NCBI GenBank assembly: GCA_011375465.1
Contig: DRZV01000043.1
Location: forward strand, 1 to 6,165
DNA from: Neomoorella mulderi
GTDB taxonomy: Bacteria; Bacillota; DSM-521; Neomoorellales; Neomoorellaceae
Length of the DNA: 6,165 nt
Reading direction: 5' to 3'
How positions within the stretch are numbered: the first letter of the stretch is position 1; the number at the start of each line of letters is the position of its first letter. Under the pieces are notes generated by a model. That model worked only from the letters and a program-made list of their open reading frames with translations, did not search any database and was not told the DNA's origin. Shown here piece by piece: positions 1 through 6,165 of this stretch. Made by a program: the position numbers and the translations under genes.

Positions 1-1
1 T

Positions 2-890
2 AAAGTCCTGGAGCTTTTAGCTGCCAGACAGCCCTACACCGTGGAGCTCATCCGGACCAAAGAAGGGCGCTATTCGGTGCACATGACCTTTGAGCTGAAA
101 GAGGAATCAGACCCCGACTTTTCTCGGGGCTGTCTGGCGGTGGACACCAACTCCGACGGAGTAGGTTTAGCTAATGTAGGTCCAAACGGCCTGCCCGAGC
201 CCTGGCCGGAAGGCTTTAAAATCCCCCACCCGAAGAACCTGGGCAAGTTTGAAGGGGAGTTTCAGATAATCACCTACCCTTCGGGTTTCATATACCTCCG
301 GGTGCCCGAGCTCGAGTACGCTTCCAGCTTCCGGCGCGACTACCTGATAGGCGTCTTAGCCGAAGTGGTAGTGGACGCAACTGGGGCTTTGGGGAAGCCC
401 ATAGTCCTGCAAGAACTGGACTTCGGCAAAGACCGGCTGGATCTCAGCAAAAAGTTCAACCGCACGGCCTCCAACTCCCCCTTTGCGAAGATGGTGGAGG
501 CGGTCTTCCGGCGGGCAGTCAAAGAGAAGGTCGGCTATAAGCAGGTCCCTCCCCGGCACACGTCCACCATCGGATAACTGGAAGTACATGAGGCGCTACG
601 CGGTTTCGGTACACTGCGCGGCGGCCCTGGCGATAGGCCGTCGGGCGATGGGCTTCAAAGAGAAGGTCACGAAGGAGATCAAGGAGTTCGTGCTCCGGGT
701 CAAGCAGAGGCTTGCTTCCGGCGATTCCCTACCCGAGGAAGGAAAAGGGATGGCCCGGAAGGTCAAGGCCGCTGTGCTTTCCCGGCTGGAAGAGAAGCTT
801 TCCCTGCACAACGGGCTTATCCGCTGGCAGCAGGAAGGCTTCAACTCCTGTTGGTGCGAGCTCAAGCTGCTGGCTTTGGCCTTCCGGTGA
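2..890 (+). pseudogene. TnpB-related protein of the IS200/IS605 type (OrfB family), 5' end outside window, frameshifted
   Basis: This is the C-terminal half of a RuvC-fold, TnpB-related protein; active TnpB proteins are RNA-guided nucleases carried by IS200/IS605 elements. The reading frame is open from base 2, so the real start lies left of the window. RuvC motif I is seen as LAVDTNSDG (Asp codon 143-145) and motif II as IVLQELDF (Glu codon 413-415). The frame then reads TSTIG and stops at TAA 575-577. Skipping T575 continues with NWKYMRRYAVSVHCAAALAI and runs to TGA 888-890. The joined TSTIG-x-x-KY...SVH-x-AAA-x-x-I-x-RR pattern is what I recall for this family, so the two parts are one gene. 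No CxxC zinc ribbon lies between motifs II and III. At motif III, Ser (606-608) or His (612-614) stands near where canonical TnpB has the third catalytic Asp. Nuclease activity is therefore doubtful even without the frameshift. Family identity is quite secure; activity is not. Confidence 0.8.
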
Positions 891-1100
891 CCCCGTTTAG
901 CCGGATGTCGGGACAAATCCGGTAGGAGCTCTAACAGAGCGGCGCCCGCGGTAGCGGACCGGTGCTGCCCCTGCCCTGTCAAACTCCGTCCTGCGGATGC
1001 AGGAGCATCCCGCAAGGCCGTGCAGGCGAGCGCAGGGTACGGGAAGGGAAGACCCTTCCGCGGGCGCTCCGGGTGGGAGTCCCGGGCCTAGGCCCCCTAG
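891..1100 (+). ncRNA. Candidate structured RNA / right-end region of the TnpB-related element
   Basis: This GC-rich stretch follows the tnpB-like stop, has no convincing coding content and is dense in short hairpins. I see CCGGAT 901-906 with ATCCGG 917-922, GCTCT 928-932 with AGAGC 936-940, TCCTGC 989-994 with GCAGGA 999-1004 (loop GGAT), GGAAGGG 1042-1048 with CCCTTCC 1053-1059, CCGGG 1069-1073 with CCCGG 1081-1085, and the palindrome GGGCCTAGGCCC 1084-1095. In IS200/IS605 elements the guide (omega) RNA is made from the 3' end of tnpB and the right end of the element, which is this position. The assignment rests on position and hairpin density only. No family match was recognised and the RNA ends are unknown. 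It could instead be subterminal DNA hairpins or simply GC-rich filler. Confidence 0.35.
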
Positions 1101-1123
1101 ACACGAAACGAAGGAGGTGTATG

Positions 1124-1181
1124 CCTGGTTCGGAGGGGGTCCCTGCCTGAAGTTAAATTCAGGTAGGTTTTACGAACCAGG
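1124..1181 (+). repeat. Nested inverted repeat just upstream of tgt
   Basis: CCTGGTTCG (1124-1132) is perfectly complementary to CGAACCAGG (1173-1181). Inside it is a second stem, 1142-1151 with 1158-1167, of ten pairs including one G-U around the loop GTTAAA. The outer right arm ends at the AGGA that would serve as tgt ribosome-binding site (1179-1182), so folding could hide tgt initiation. Upstream, a near-perfect ribosome-binding sequence AAGGAGGTG (1111-1119) precedes ATG 1121, which opens a nine-codon reading frame ending at TGA 1148-1150 inside the structure. It may be a leader hairpin acting on tgt, or the subterminal hairpin of the IS-like element. Four Ts follow the inner stem, too few for a convincing terminator. 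Confidence 0.5.
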
Positions 1182-1188
1182 ATGGGAG

Positions 1189-2310
1189 TTGTACGATCTG
1201 AAGTTTAGAATCATAAAGAAGGATAAATTTTCAGCAGCCCGCCTGGGGGAGATGGAGACCCCCCATGGCAAAATCTCCACCCCCGTCTTCATGCCGGTGG
1301 GCACCCAGGCCACGGTTAAGGCCATGACCCCTGAGGAATTGATAGAGCTGGGCACCGAGATTATACTTTCTAACACTTATCACCTCTATCTCCGGCCGGG
1401 TCCGGAGATAATCCGGGAAGCGGGGGGGTTGCACGCCTTTATGCATTGGGAGAGACCCATCTTGACCGACAGCGGGGGATTCCAGGTTTTCAGCCTGGCC
1501 AGCCTGCGGGAGGTGGACGATCGGGGGGTTACCTTTCGGTCCCATATAGACGGTTCCCTGCACTTTTTGGATCCGGAAAAGGTCATGGCTATCCAGGAGG
1601 ACCTGGGGTCAGACATCGCCATGGTTTTCGACGAGTGCGTGGGCTATCCCGCCTCCCGGGAGGAGGTGGAAAAGGGGGTGGAGCGCACTGCCCGGTGGGC
1701 AGAAAGGTGCCTCAAGGCCCATCGGAGAAAAGACCAGGCTGTTTTCGGTATTGTCCAGGGAGGAATTTTCCCCGATCTCCGGATCCGGAGCGCCAAACAT
1801 ACGGTGTCTTTGGGGTTCTCCGGCTACGCCATAGGGGGCCTTAGCGTGGGGGAGCCCAAGGGGATGATGTATCAGATGATAGAGACCGTGATCCCCTACC
1901 TGCCGGAAGAAAAACCCAGGTATCTGATGGGGGTGGGGACCCCTGAAGACCTCATCGAAGGGGTTAAGAGGGGGGTGGATATGTTCGATTGCGTCATGCC
2001 CACCAGAATGGCCAGGAACGGCACGGTGTACACCACTTACGGCAGGCTGGTGGTGAGGAATGCCAGTTATGCTAGGGATTTTACCCCCTTGGATCCCCAC
2101 TGCCAGTGCTATACCTGCAGATACTATACCCGGGCCTATATCCGCCACCTCCTCAAGGCAGGGGAGATCCTGGGCTTGCGCCTGACCACTATCCACAATC
2201 TGCATTTCATATTGAACTTGATGGCCAACATCCGCAAGGCCCTGGCTGATGGTTATCTGGAAGAGTTTGCCCGGGAGTTTTACGCCCAATGTTATTCAAA
2301 CAAATTGTAA
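1189..2310 (+). CDS. tgt: Queuine/preQ1 tRNA-ribosyltransferase (tRNA-guanine transglycosylase)
   Basis: This cytosolic enzyme exchanges guanine-34 for preQ1 in tRNAs with GUN anticodons (Asp, Asn, His, Tyr), a step of queuosine synthesis. With TTG 1189 as start the protein has 373 residues, normal for bacterial Tgt. The start is chosen because ARLG then falls about 17 residues in, as in relatives, and AGGA 1179-1182 lies six bases upstream. The frame stays open further upstream, but that extension is GC-rich and unlike Tgt. Visible motifs are TPVFMPVGTQATVK, TDSGGFQVF with the general acid/base Asp94, GGLSVGE for base recognition, and DMFDCVMPTR with the nucleophile Asp267. The zinc site is Cys305, Cys307, Cys310 and His336. 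All key residues are present, so it should be active. queA, its usual upstream neighbour, is not seen; the TnpB-related remnant is there instead. yajC follows after 72 bases. Confidence 0.96.
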   Translation: MYDLKFRIIKKDKFSAARLGEMETPHGKISTPVFMPVGTQATVKAMTPEELIELGTEIILSNTYHLYLRPGPEIIREAGGLHAFMHWERPILTDSGGFQVFSLASLREVDDRGVTFRSHIDGSLHFLDPEKVMAIQEDLGSDIAMVFDECVGYPASREEVEKGVERTARWAERCLKAHRRKDQAVFGIVQGGIFPDLRIRSAKHTVSLGFSGYAIGGLSVGEPKGMMYQMIETVIPYLPEEKPRYLMGVGTPEDLIEGVKRGVDMFDCVMPTRMARNGTVYTTYGRLVVRNASYARDFTPLDPHCQCYTCRYYTRAYIRHLLKAGEILGLRLTTIHNLHFILNLMANIRKALADGYLEEFAREFYAQCYSNKL

Positions 2311-2382
2311 AAGATAAAGAAGGTATTTCTAGGGGCTGTGTCGAAGTTCAATGGGCATTTTAAATTTAAGGAAGGTGAAGAT

Positions 2383-2658
2383 ATGCCTGCCCAGCAATGG
2401 ACCGCAACCTTGATCTACCTGGCCCTCTTTTTTGCCATAATCTACCTCATGCTGATCCGCCCCCAGCAGAAGCAGCAAAAAAGGCGTCAGGAGATGATCT
2501 CCAGCATCAAGGTGGATGACAGGGTGGTCCTCCTCGGCGGCATCCACGGGAGGGTGACCAAGATAAAGGACGATACCTTCATAGTCCGCATAGCCGACAA
2601 AGTGGAAGTGGAAGTGGATAAAGAGGGGATAGCCTACGTACCCGGCAGGGAGGATTGA
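2383..2658 (+). CDS. yajC: YajC, accessory subunit of the Sec translocase
   Basis: YajC is a small single-span inner-membrane protein that associates with SecD and SecF. The 91-residue product has a short N-terminal segment, one hydrophobic helix at about residues 7-25, then the signature RPQQKQQKRR. A small soluble domain follows with DDRVVLLGGIHGRVTKI and a charged C-terminal strand, matching the usual YajC layout and length. ATG 2383 is preferred over a GTG at 2338 in the same frame because AAGGAAGGTG (2368-2377) lies five bases upstream and the extension is not hydrophobic. It lies between tgt and the HD-domain gene, in the usual order before secD and secF. No defect is seen. Confidence 0.95.
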   Translation: MPAQQWTATLIYLALFFAIIYLMLIRPQQKQQKRRQEMISSIKVDDRVVLLGGIHGRVTKIKDDTFIVRIADKVEVEVDKEGIAYVPGRED

Positions 2659-2667
2659 CGGCAAAAA

Positions 2668-3332
2668 TTGTCTCCGGTGACGCTGGAAGAAGTGAAGAAA
2701 GACCCATGAGGTAGAGATTCTGGTCCAAAAGGGCAACGAATATTTGAGAACCATGGGGTTTACCGAACACGGCCACCGGCGCCTGAACCTGGTGGCCAGG
2801 ATAAGTTATAACGTTTTGCGCCATCTGGGGTATGATCAGCGCAGGGCAGAGCTGGCGGCCATAGCGGGTTACCTGCACGATAGGCAACGTGGTCAGCCGC
2901 CAGGATCACGCCCTCACCGGGGCCCTTTTGGCCTATTCTATTTTGACCCGGCTGGGCATGCCTTTAGAGGAGGTGGCCGCGGTGGTGGCTGCCATCGGCA
3001 ACCACGAGGAGGAGTACGGCCATCCGGTGAATGATATAGGGGCAGCCCTGATATTGGCGGACAAATCTGACGTGCACCGTTCCCGGGTACTTAACGACGA
3101 TATCAGCGCTTTCGATATCCACGATCGGGTGAACTACGCCGTGGAGCACTCCTTTTTAAGGGTGGATGCCGGCCAGAGGAGCATTATCCTGGAGCTCACC
3201 ATAGACCTTTCCATCAGTACCCCAATGGAGTATTTCGAAATTTTTTTGCCCCGGATGATGATGTGCCGGCGGGCGGCCGCTTTTTTGGGTTGCACCTTCG
3301 GCCTCCTGGTGAATGAGACCCGCCTGCTTTAG
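2668..3332 (+). pseudogene. HD-domain phosphohydrolase-like protein of the yajC-secD interval, two frameshifts
   Basis: Read through two +1 shifts, this encodes about 220 residues of an HD-superfamily (metal-dependent phosphohydrolase) protein. The first frame begins at TTG 2668 (or GTG 2677) and reads VTLEEVKKDP, then meets TGA 2707-2709. Skipping T2707 gives EVEILVQKG and carries on to LHD. At 2882 the frame shifts again: LHD-IGNVV is expected, but the Ile codon is reduced to a single A, as by a two-base deletion. The third frame, GNVVSRQDHALTG to NETRLL, ends at TAG 3330-3332. Likely metal ligands are His 2768-2770, the HD pair 2876-2881 and Asp 3060-3062 in ILADKSD; NHEEEYG (His 3003-3005) is also conserved-looking. 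The substrate is unknown. I recall intact relatives between yajC and secD in Moorella-like bacteria. No good ribosome-binding site precedes either start: GGGAGG 2648-2653 is 14 bases from TTG. Real pseudogene or sequence error cannot be told apart. Confidence 0.75.
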
Positions 3333-3340
3333 TTTTTTGA

Positions 3341-3349
3341 AAAGGAGGT
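3341..3349 (+). promoter_or_regulatory. Ribosome-binding site deciding the TTG start of secD
   Basis: AAAGGAGGT is close to a full match to the 16S rRNA 3' end and lies seven bases (counted from AAGGAGG) before TTG 3356. It decides the non-ATG start, since no ATG occurs in the secD frame before the sequence coding the first membrane helix. Confidence 0.85.
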
Positions 3350-3355
3350 AAGGGC

Positions 3356-4630
3356 TTGAGCAGAGGAAGACCTGCCCTGAAGTTGGCCTTGTTTTTGCTT
3401 TTGGTGCTGTTGCTTGTAGGGATCGGCCTGCCCTTTCTGTTGAAGCATATGCGCCTGGGCCTGGATTTAAGGGGGGGAGTCCATGTGCTCCTCCAGGCCC
3501 AGAGCACTCCTGAGCATACCGTCACCCCTGAGGATATGGCTGCCCTGGAAAGGGTGATGAGGCAGAGGGTAGATCAGCTGGGCATAGCTGAACCCCTCAT
3601 CCAGAGGGAGGGTTCAGACCGCCTGATAATCGAGCTGGCGGGGGTGAGCAACCCTGAAGAGGCCATATCCATGATCGGCAAGACCGCCCTCCTGGAATTT
3701 AAAACCGCCGATGGCCAGGTGGTGGTTACCGGGAGGGACTTGAAGGACGCCAGGGCCCAGATAAACCCCCAGACCCAGCAGCCGGAAATCCATTTGAAGT
3801 TTAACCCTGAGGGCACCAAGAAGTTCGCCGATATCACCAAAAAGCTTTCGGAGACTTATCCTATGGGATCCCCCCAGAGGCATATAGGGATATATCTGGA
3901 CGGGCAGCTGCTGACTAACCCCCATGTGAACGGTCCCATACCCGACGGCAACGCCGTCATTACAGGCTTTACCGATTTTAAAGAGGCCTCCAAGATAGCG
4001 GCCCTGCTCCGGGGAGGGGCCTTACCGGTGCCGGTTCAGATCGCGGAGCAGAGGGTGGTGGGGCCCACCTTAGGGGCAGACTCCCTGGCCAAAAGCAAGC
4101 AGGCAGCCATGGTGGGCCTTATCCTGGTGGCCCTCTTCATGCTGGCGATGTACAGGCTGCCAGGGGTGGTGGCCATCTTCTCCCTAGGGGTCTACGCCCT
4201 TATCGTGCTCAGCGTTCTCTGGGCCTTGAAGGCCACCTTTACCCTTCCGGGCATCGCCGGCCTGCTCCTTTCGGTGGGCATGGCGGTGGATGCCAATATA
4301 CTTATCTATGAGCGTTTGAGGGAGGAGCTCCACTGGGGCAAGACCCTTAAGGCGGCCATCGATTCCGCCTTCCAGCACTCCATCCCCATAATTTTCGACT
4401 GCAACTCCAATTCCATTTTGGCTGCTATGATCCTTTACTGGCTGGGGAGCGGTGCGGTGAGGGGTTTTGCCCTGAACCTGGGTTTGGGAGTGGCCACCAG
4501 CTTCGTCACTGCCATAAGCTTTACCCGGTTTTTGCTCCGCCTGATCTCCGACGTGCCTCTCTTTCAGGATCTCCGTTTTTATGGAGTAAAGCTGGATCCT
4601 TCTCTCAAACCAGCCAAGGAGGGAGTTTGA
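3356..4630 (+). CDS. secD: Protein translocase subunit SecD
   Basis: SecD is the larger half of the proton-driven SecDF complex that helps complete protein export through SecYEG. The 424-residue protein starts at TTG with a helix at about residues 8-29, followed by LGLDLRGGVHVLLQ with Asp37. A large periplasmic region spans about residues 45-245 (SNPEEAISMIGKTALLEF, then VVGPTLGADSL). Five further membrane segments begin near residue 250. The conserved GMAVDANILIYERLRE carries Asp312, the family's proton-relay aspartate. The later membrane motif, usually like D-A-N-x-T-T, reads FDCNSNS here (Asp348 kept, both Thr replaced). FGxGxVRGFA is recognisable as LGSGAVRGFALNLGLG. Separate SecD and SecF differ from the fused SecDF of Bacillus. 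Its stop is one base before the secF start, so translation is probably coupled. Confidence 0.97.
   Translation: MSRGRPALKLALFLLLVLLLVGIGLPFLLKHMRLGLDLRGGVHVLLQAQSTPEHTVTPEDMAALERVMRQRVDQLGIAEPLIQREGSDRLIIELAGVSNPEEAISMIGKTALLEFKTADGQVVVTGRDLKDARAQINPQTQQPEIHLKFNPEGTKKFADITKKLSETYPMGSPQRHIGIYLDGQLLTNPHVNGPIPDGNAVITGFTDFKEASKIAALLRGGALPVPVQIAEQRVVGPTLGADSLAKSKQAAMVGLILVALFMLAMYRLPGVVAIFSLGVYALIVLSVLWALKATFTLPGIAGLLLSVGMAVDANILIYERLREELHWGKTLKAAIDSAFQHSIPIIFDCNSNSILAAMILYWLGSGAVRGFALNLGLGVATSFVTAISFTRFLLRLISDVPLFQDLRFYGVKLDPSLKPAKEGV
4616..4625 (+). promoter_or_regulatory. secF ribosome-binding site inside the end of secD
   Basis: AAGGAGGGAG lies within the last codons of secD, nine bases (from AAGGAGG) before GTG 4632. 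Its position supports GTG as the secF start and translational coupling of the two genes. Confidence 0.8.
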
Positions 4631-4631
4631 A

Positions 4632-5537
4632 GTGTATTTTGACTTTGTGGGTCACAGGAAGTGGTGGTACCTGCTTTCTTTGATAATCCTCCTCCCCGGG
4701 CTGATAGCTCTGGCGATAAATCGTCCTCCCCTCAACTTTGGTATCGATTTCATCGGAGGTAATATCCTGGAAATTCGTTTTGAGCAGCCGGTGCCAGTGG
4801 AAAAGCTCCGGGAAGCCCTGGGGGAGATGGACCTGGGGCATGTCTCCATACAGGCCGCCGGGGATCAAAACTTCTTAATCCGCACCAAGGAACTGGACAG
4901 GGACAAGGTAAACCAGGTTATAGGGGCCCTGCAGCGGCTGGGCCAAGCCGAGGTGGTGAGGGTAGACCATGTGGGGGCGGTAATAGGGTATGAGCTGATA
5001 GTCAAGACCGTGATCGCCCTGGCCATAACCCTGGCCATGATGATCCTCTACATCACCATAAGATATGCGGGCGAATATTTGGCGGGGATATCGGCCATAG
5101 CCTCCCTTCTCTACGATGTGCTGGTGGTGGTGGGATTTTTCGCCCTCTTCCGCTGGGAAGTGGACAGCACCTTCCTGGCAGCCCTCTTGACGGTGGTGGG
5201 TTATGCTGTCCACGATACCTTGATAATCTTCGGGCGAGTGAAGGAGAACCTCCATCTGGTTAAAAAAGAAGGGTTTGCGGAAGTGGTGAACAAGAGCATA
5301 AATCAGACCCTGAGGAGATCCATCAACACGGTGGTCACCGTGGTGCTGGTCCTGCTTTCCCTCTTTTTCCTGGGGGGGGAGTCCACCCGGAACCTGGTGC
5401 TGGCCATGTTGATAGGGACGGTTTTCGGCTGCTACTCCTCAATATTCAACGCCAGCCAGTTGTGGGTGGACCTTCACCTCCTCTTCCGGGAGCAGGAAAA
5501 AGAGGTGGCCAGGCCTGCCAAGGCCAAAGCCAGGTAG
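4632..5537 (+). CDS. secF: Protein translocase subunit SecF
   Basis: SecF is the partner of SecD in the membrane complex that uses the proton gradient to pull exported proteins out of SecYEG. The 301-residue product begins with the typical aromatic and basic stretch FVGHRKWWY, then a helix at about residues 12-30. LNFGIDFIGG (Asp39) and a short periplasmic domain follow to about residue 110. Five membrane segments start near residue 118. The family motif usually like GYSINDTVVVFDRIREN reads GYAVHDTLIIFGRVKEN: Asp195 is kept, but the Asn before it is His and the Asp of FDR is Gly201. LRRSINTVVTV and FFLGGESTRNLVLAMLIG match the family well. The frame is intact and ends in a basic Lys/Ala-rich tail. 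No T-rich terminator hairpin follows. Confidence 0.97.
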   Translation: MYFDFVGHRKWWYLLSLIILLPGLIALAINRPPLNFGIDFIGGNILEIRFEQPVPVEKLREALGEMDLGHVSIQAAGDQNFLIRTKELDRDKVNQVIGALQRLGQAEVVRVDHVGAVIGYELIVKTVIALAITLAMMILYITIRYAGEYLAGISAIASLLYDVLVVVGFFALFRWEVDSTFLAALLTVVGYAVHDTLIIFGRVKENLHLVKKEGFAEVVNKSINQTLRRSINTVVTVVLVLLSLFFLGGESTRNLVLAMLIGTVFGCYSSIFNASQLWVDLHLLFREQEKEVARPAKAKAR

Positions 5538-5650
5538 GCCAAACCGGGCGTGTGGGGCCCCTATCGGTTTCCTGAAGCTGCCATCGGTCAGGCGTGACCC
5601 CCTATTTATAAAGGCCCATGGTTAGGGAAAAGCTAAACCGGGGTGAGGTT

Positions 5651-6117
5651 ATGGCCTGGCTGTGAGGCTTTTTAAGCGGTATAGCTTTTAGCTGGGCGCT
5701 ACTGCTGGGGACCGTGGATCCCGGCAGGGCCTTTATTTTTTTGGCCCTGGGTTGCCTCTTTTTATCCCTAACCCGACCCCATCTCCTCTATCCTTCTTTT
5801 TTAATTTTAGTTTTAACAGGCGCCCTCCTCTGGGCAGAATAGCTGGTCTCCGCCGTCTCCCCGCCCAGCCCCTTCTGGCCGGCCTGAGGGTTCTACAGGG
5901 GGCCCTGACCTTCATCTTGCTGGGGGGCATGTTCCTTTCCCCTTGGTGGGGTCTATGCCTGGCGGGGGGATTTCTCAGCCTGGCCCTGGATTACCTGGAA
6001 AGGCAGGGCTATAAAGCCCCTTTGAAGATCTGGCTGGACCACCTCCTTTTCCGGATGGCGGTCCTCTTTTTCGCTTTCCTCCTGCTGGCTTGCCTGCTTC
6101 TCCTCCCCCCCTTTTAG
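5651..6117 (+). pseudogene. Small polytopic membrane protein of unknown function, interrupted by TGA and a -1 shift
   Basis: I do not recognise this family. ATG 5651 follows GGTGA (5642-5646), but the frame reads MAWL and then TGA 5663-5665. It continues in the same frame as GFLSGIAFSWALLLGTVDP and several hydrophobic stretches to TAG 5840-5842. Around 5831-5834 (a TGGG run) the coding sense moves to another frame, as if one G were missing, joining GALLW to GRIAGLRRL. That frame runs through ILLGGMFLSPWWGLCLAGGF and LFRMAVLFFAFLLLACLLLL to TAG 6115-6117. Rejoined, it would be about 155 residues with roughly five membrane segments and a basic loop (GRIAGLRRLPAQP). An in-frame ATG at 5618 is an alternative start with a poor ribosome-binding site. 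The hydrophobic pattern on both sides of each lesion supports a single former gene. The 113 bases after secF hold only a GGGGCCCC palindrome (5554-5561) and a repeated CCCCTAT (5558-5564, 5599-5605). Confidence 0.5.
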
Positions 6118-6165
6118 CAGGAAAACCCCACCTGGAAGGAGAAAAACTCTTCTATAAATCTAAAA

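Noticed and set aside
962..1150. 62-codon open frame ending at TGA 1148-1150
   Set aside because: It lies in the hairpin-dense region with no protein-like composition. Only its last nine codons, after AAGGAGGTG, have a translation signal.
1142..1171. Rho-independent terminator before tgt
   Set aside because: The inner stem is followed by only four Ts after GG, and half of its stem is A/T-rich; more likely a leader or element hairpin.
997..1188. Upstream extension of the tgt frame to ATG 997
   Set aside because: It would add 64 residues rich in Pro, Gly and Arg that are unlike Tgt. The frame is open only because the region is GC-rich, and TTG 1189 gives the normal family length.
1609..2289. 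Long open frame on the minus strand across tgt
   Set aside because: It is a shadow of the GC-rich tgt coding sequence, which has full catalytic and zinc motifs on the + strand.
5584..5612. Promoter with TATAAA (5607-5612) before the last gene
   Set aside because: The -35 position reads TCGGTC, a poor match, so support is only a -10-like hexamer.
5663..5665. Selenocysteine at the in-frame TGA
   Set aside because: The TGA is at codon 5 of a hydrophobic protein with no redox motif, and I see no SECIS-like hairpin just downstream.
6118..6165. Ribosome-binding site (AAGGAG 6136-6141) or promoter (TATAAAT 6153-6159) for a following gene
   Set aside because: No ATG, GTG or TTG follows within the remaining bases and no -35 partner is seen. 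The window ends too soon to judge.
1..6165. CRISPR array, tRNA or rRNA genes
   Set aside because: No regularly spaced repeats and no cloverleaf or rRNA signature sequences were seen on either strand.

Overview
The window looks like a chromosomal segment from a moderately GC-rich Bacillota (Firmicutes), most likely a Moorella- or Desulfotomaculum-like clostridial lineage. This is inferred from gene order (tgt, yajC, an HD-domain gene, secD, secF), from separate rather than fused SecD and SecF, from strong AAGGAGG ribosome-binding sites, and from frequent TTG/GTG starts. No database search was possible, so the lineage is provisional. All supported genes are on the + strand.

Layout: (1) 2-890 is the 3' part of an IS200/IS605-type TnpB-related gene, cut by the left window edge and broken by a +1 frameshift at its TAA at 575-577. 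(2) 891-1188 has no convincing gene. Its first two thirds are GC-rich and full of short hairpins (candidate omega-RNA / right end of the element). Its last part holds a nested inverted repeat just upstream of tgt. (3) 1189-2310 is tgt, the tRNA-guanine transglycosylase of queuosine synthesis. (4) 2383-2658 is yajC. (5) 2668-3332 is an HD-domain phosphohydrolase-like gene that can only be read through two +1 shifts. (6) 3356-4630 is secD and 4632-5537 is secF, tightly coupled. (7) 5651-6117 is a small polytopic membrane-protein gene of unknown function, interrupted by an in-frame TGA and a -1 shift. 6118-6165 holds no recognisable gene.

Functionally the core is the common tgt-yajC-secDF cluster. 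Tgt modifies the wobble position of four tRNAs. YajC, SecD and SecF form the accessory membrane complex that helps SecYEG translocate proteins using the proton gradient. The HD gene sits inside the Sec cluster without a known role there. The TnpB-related remnant lies directly upstream of tgt, where queA is usually found.

The most unusual property is the split between four intact core genes and three broken ones (tnpB-like, HD, membrane protein), which together carry five lesions. Two of these are +1 shifts falling exactly on a stop codon whose first T is skipped. They may be decay, sequencing error or, less likely, recoding; the sequence alone cannot decide.
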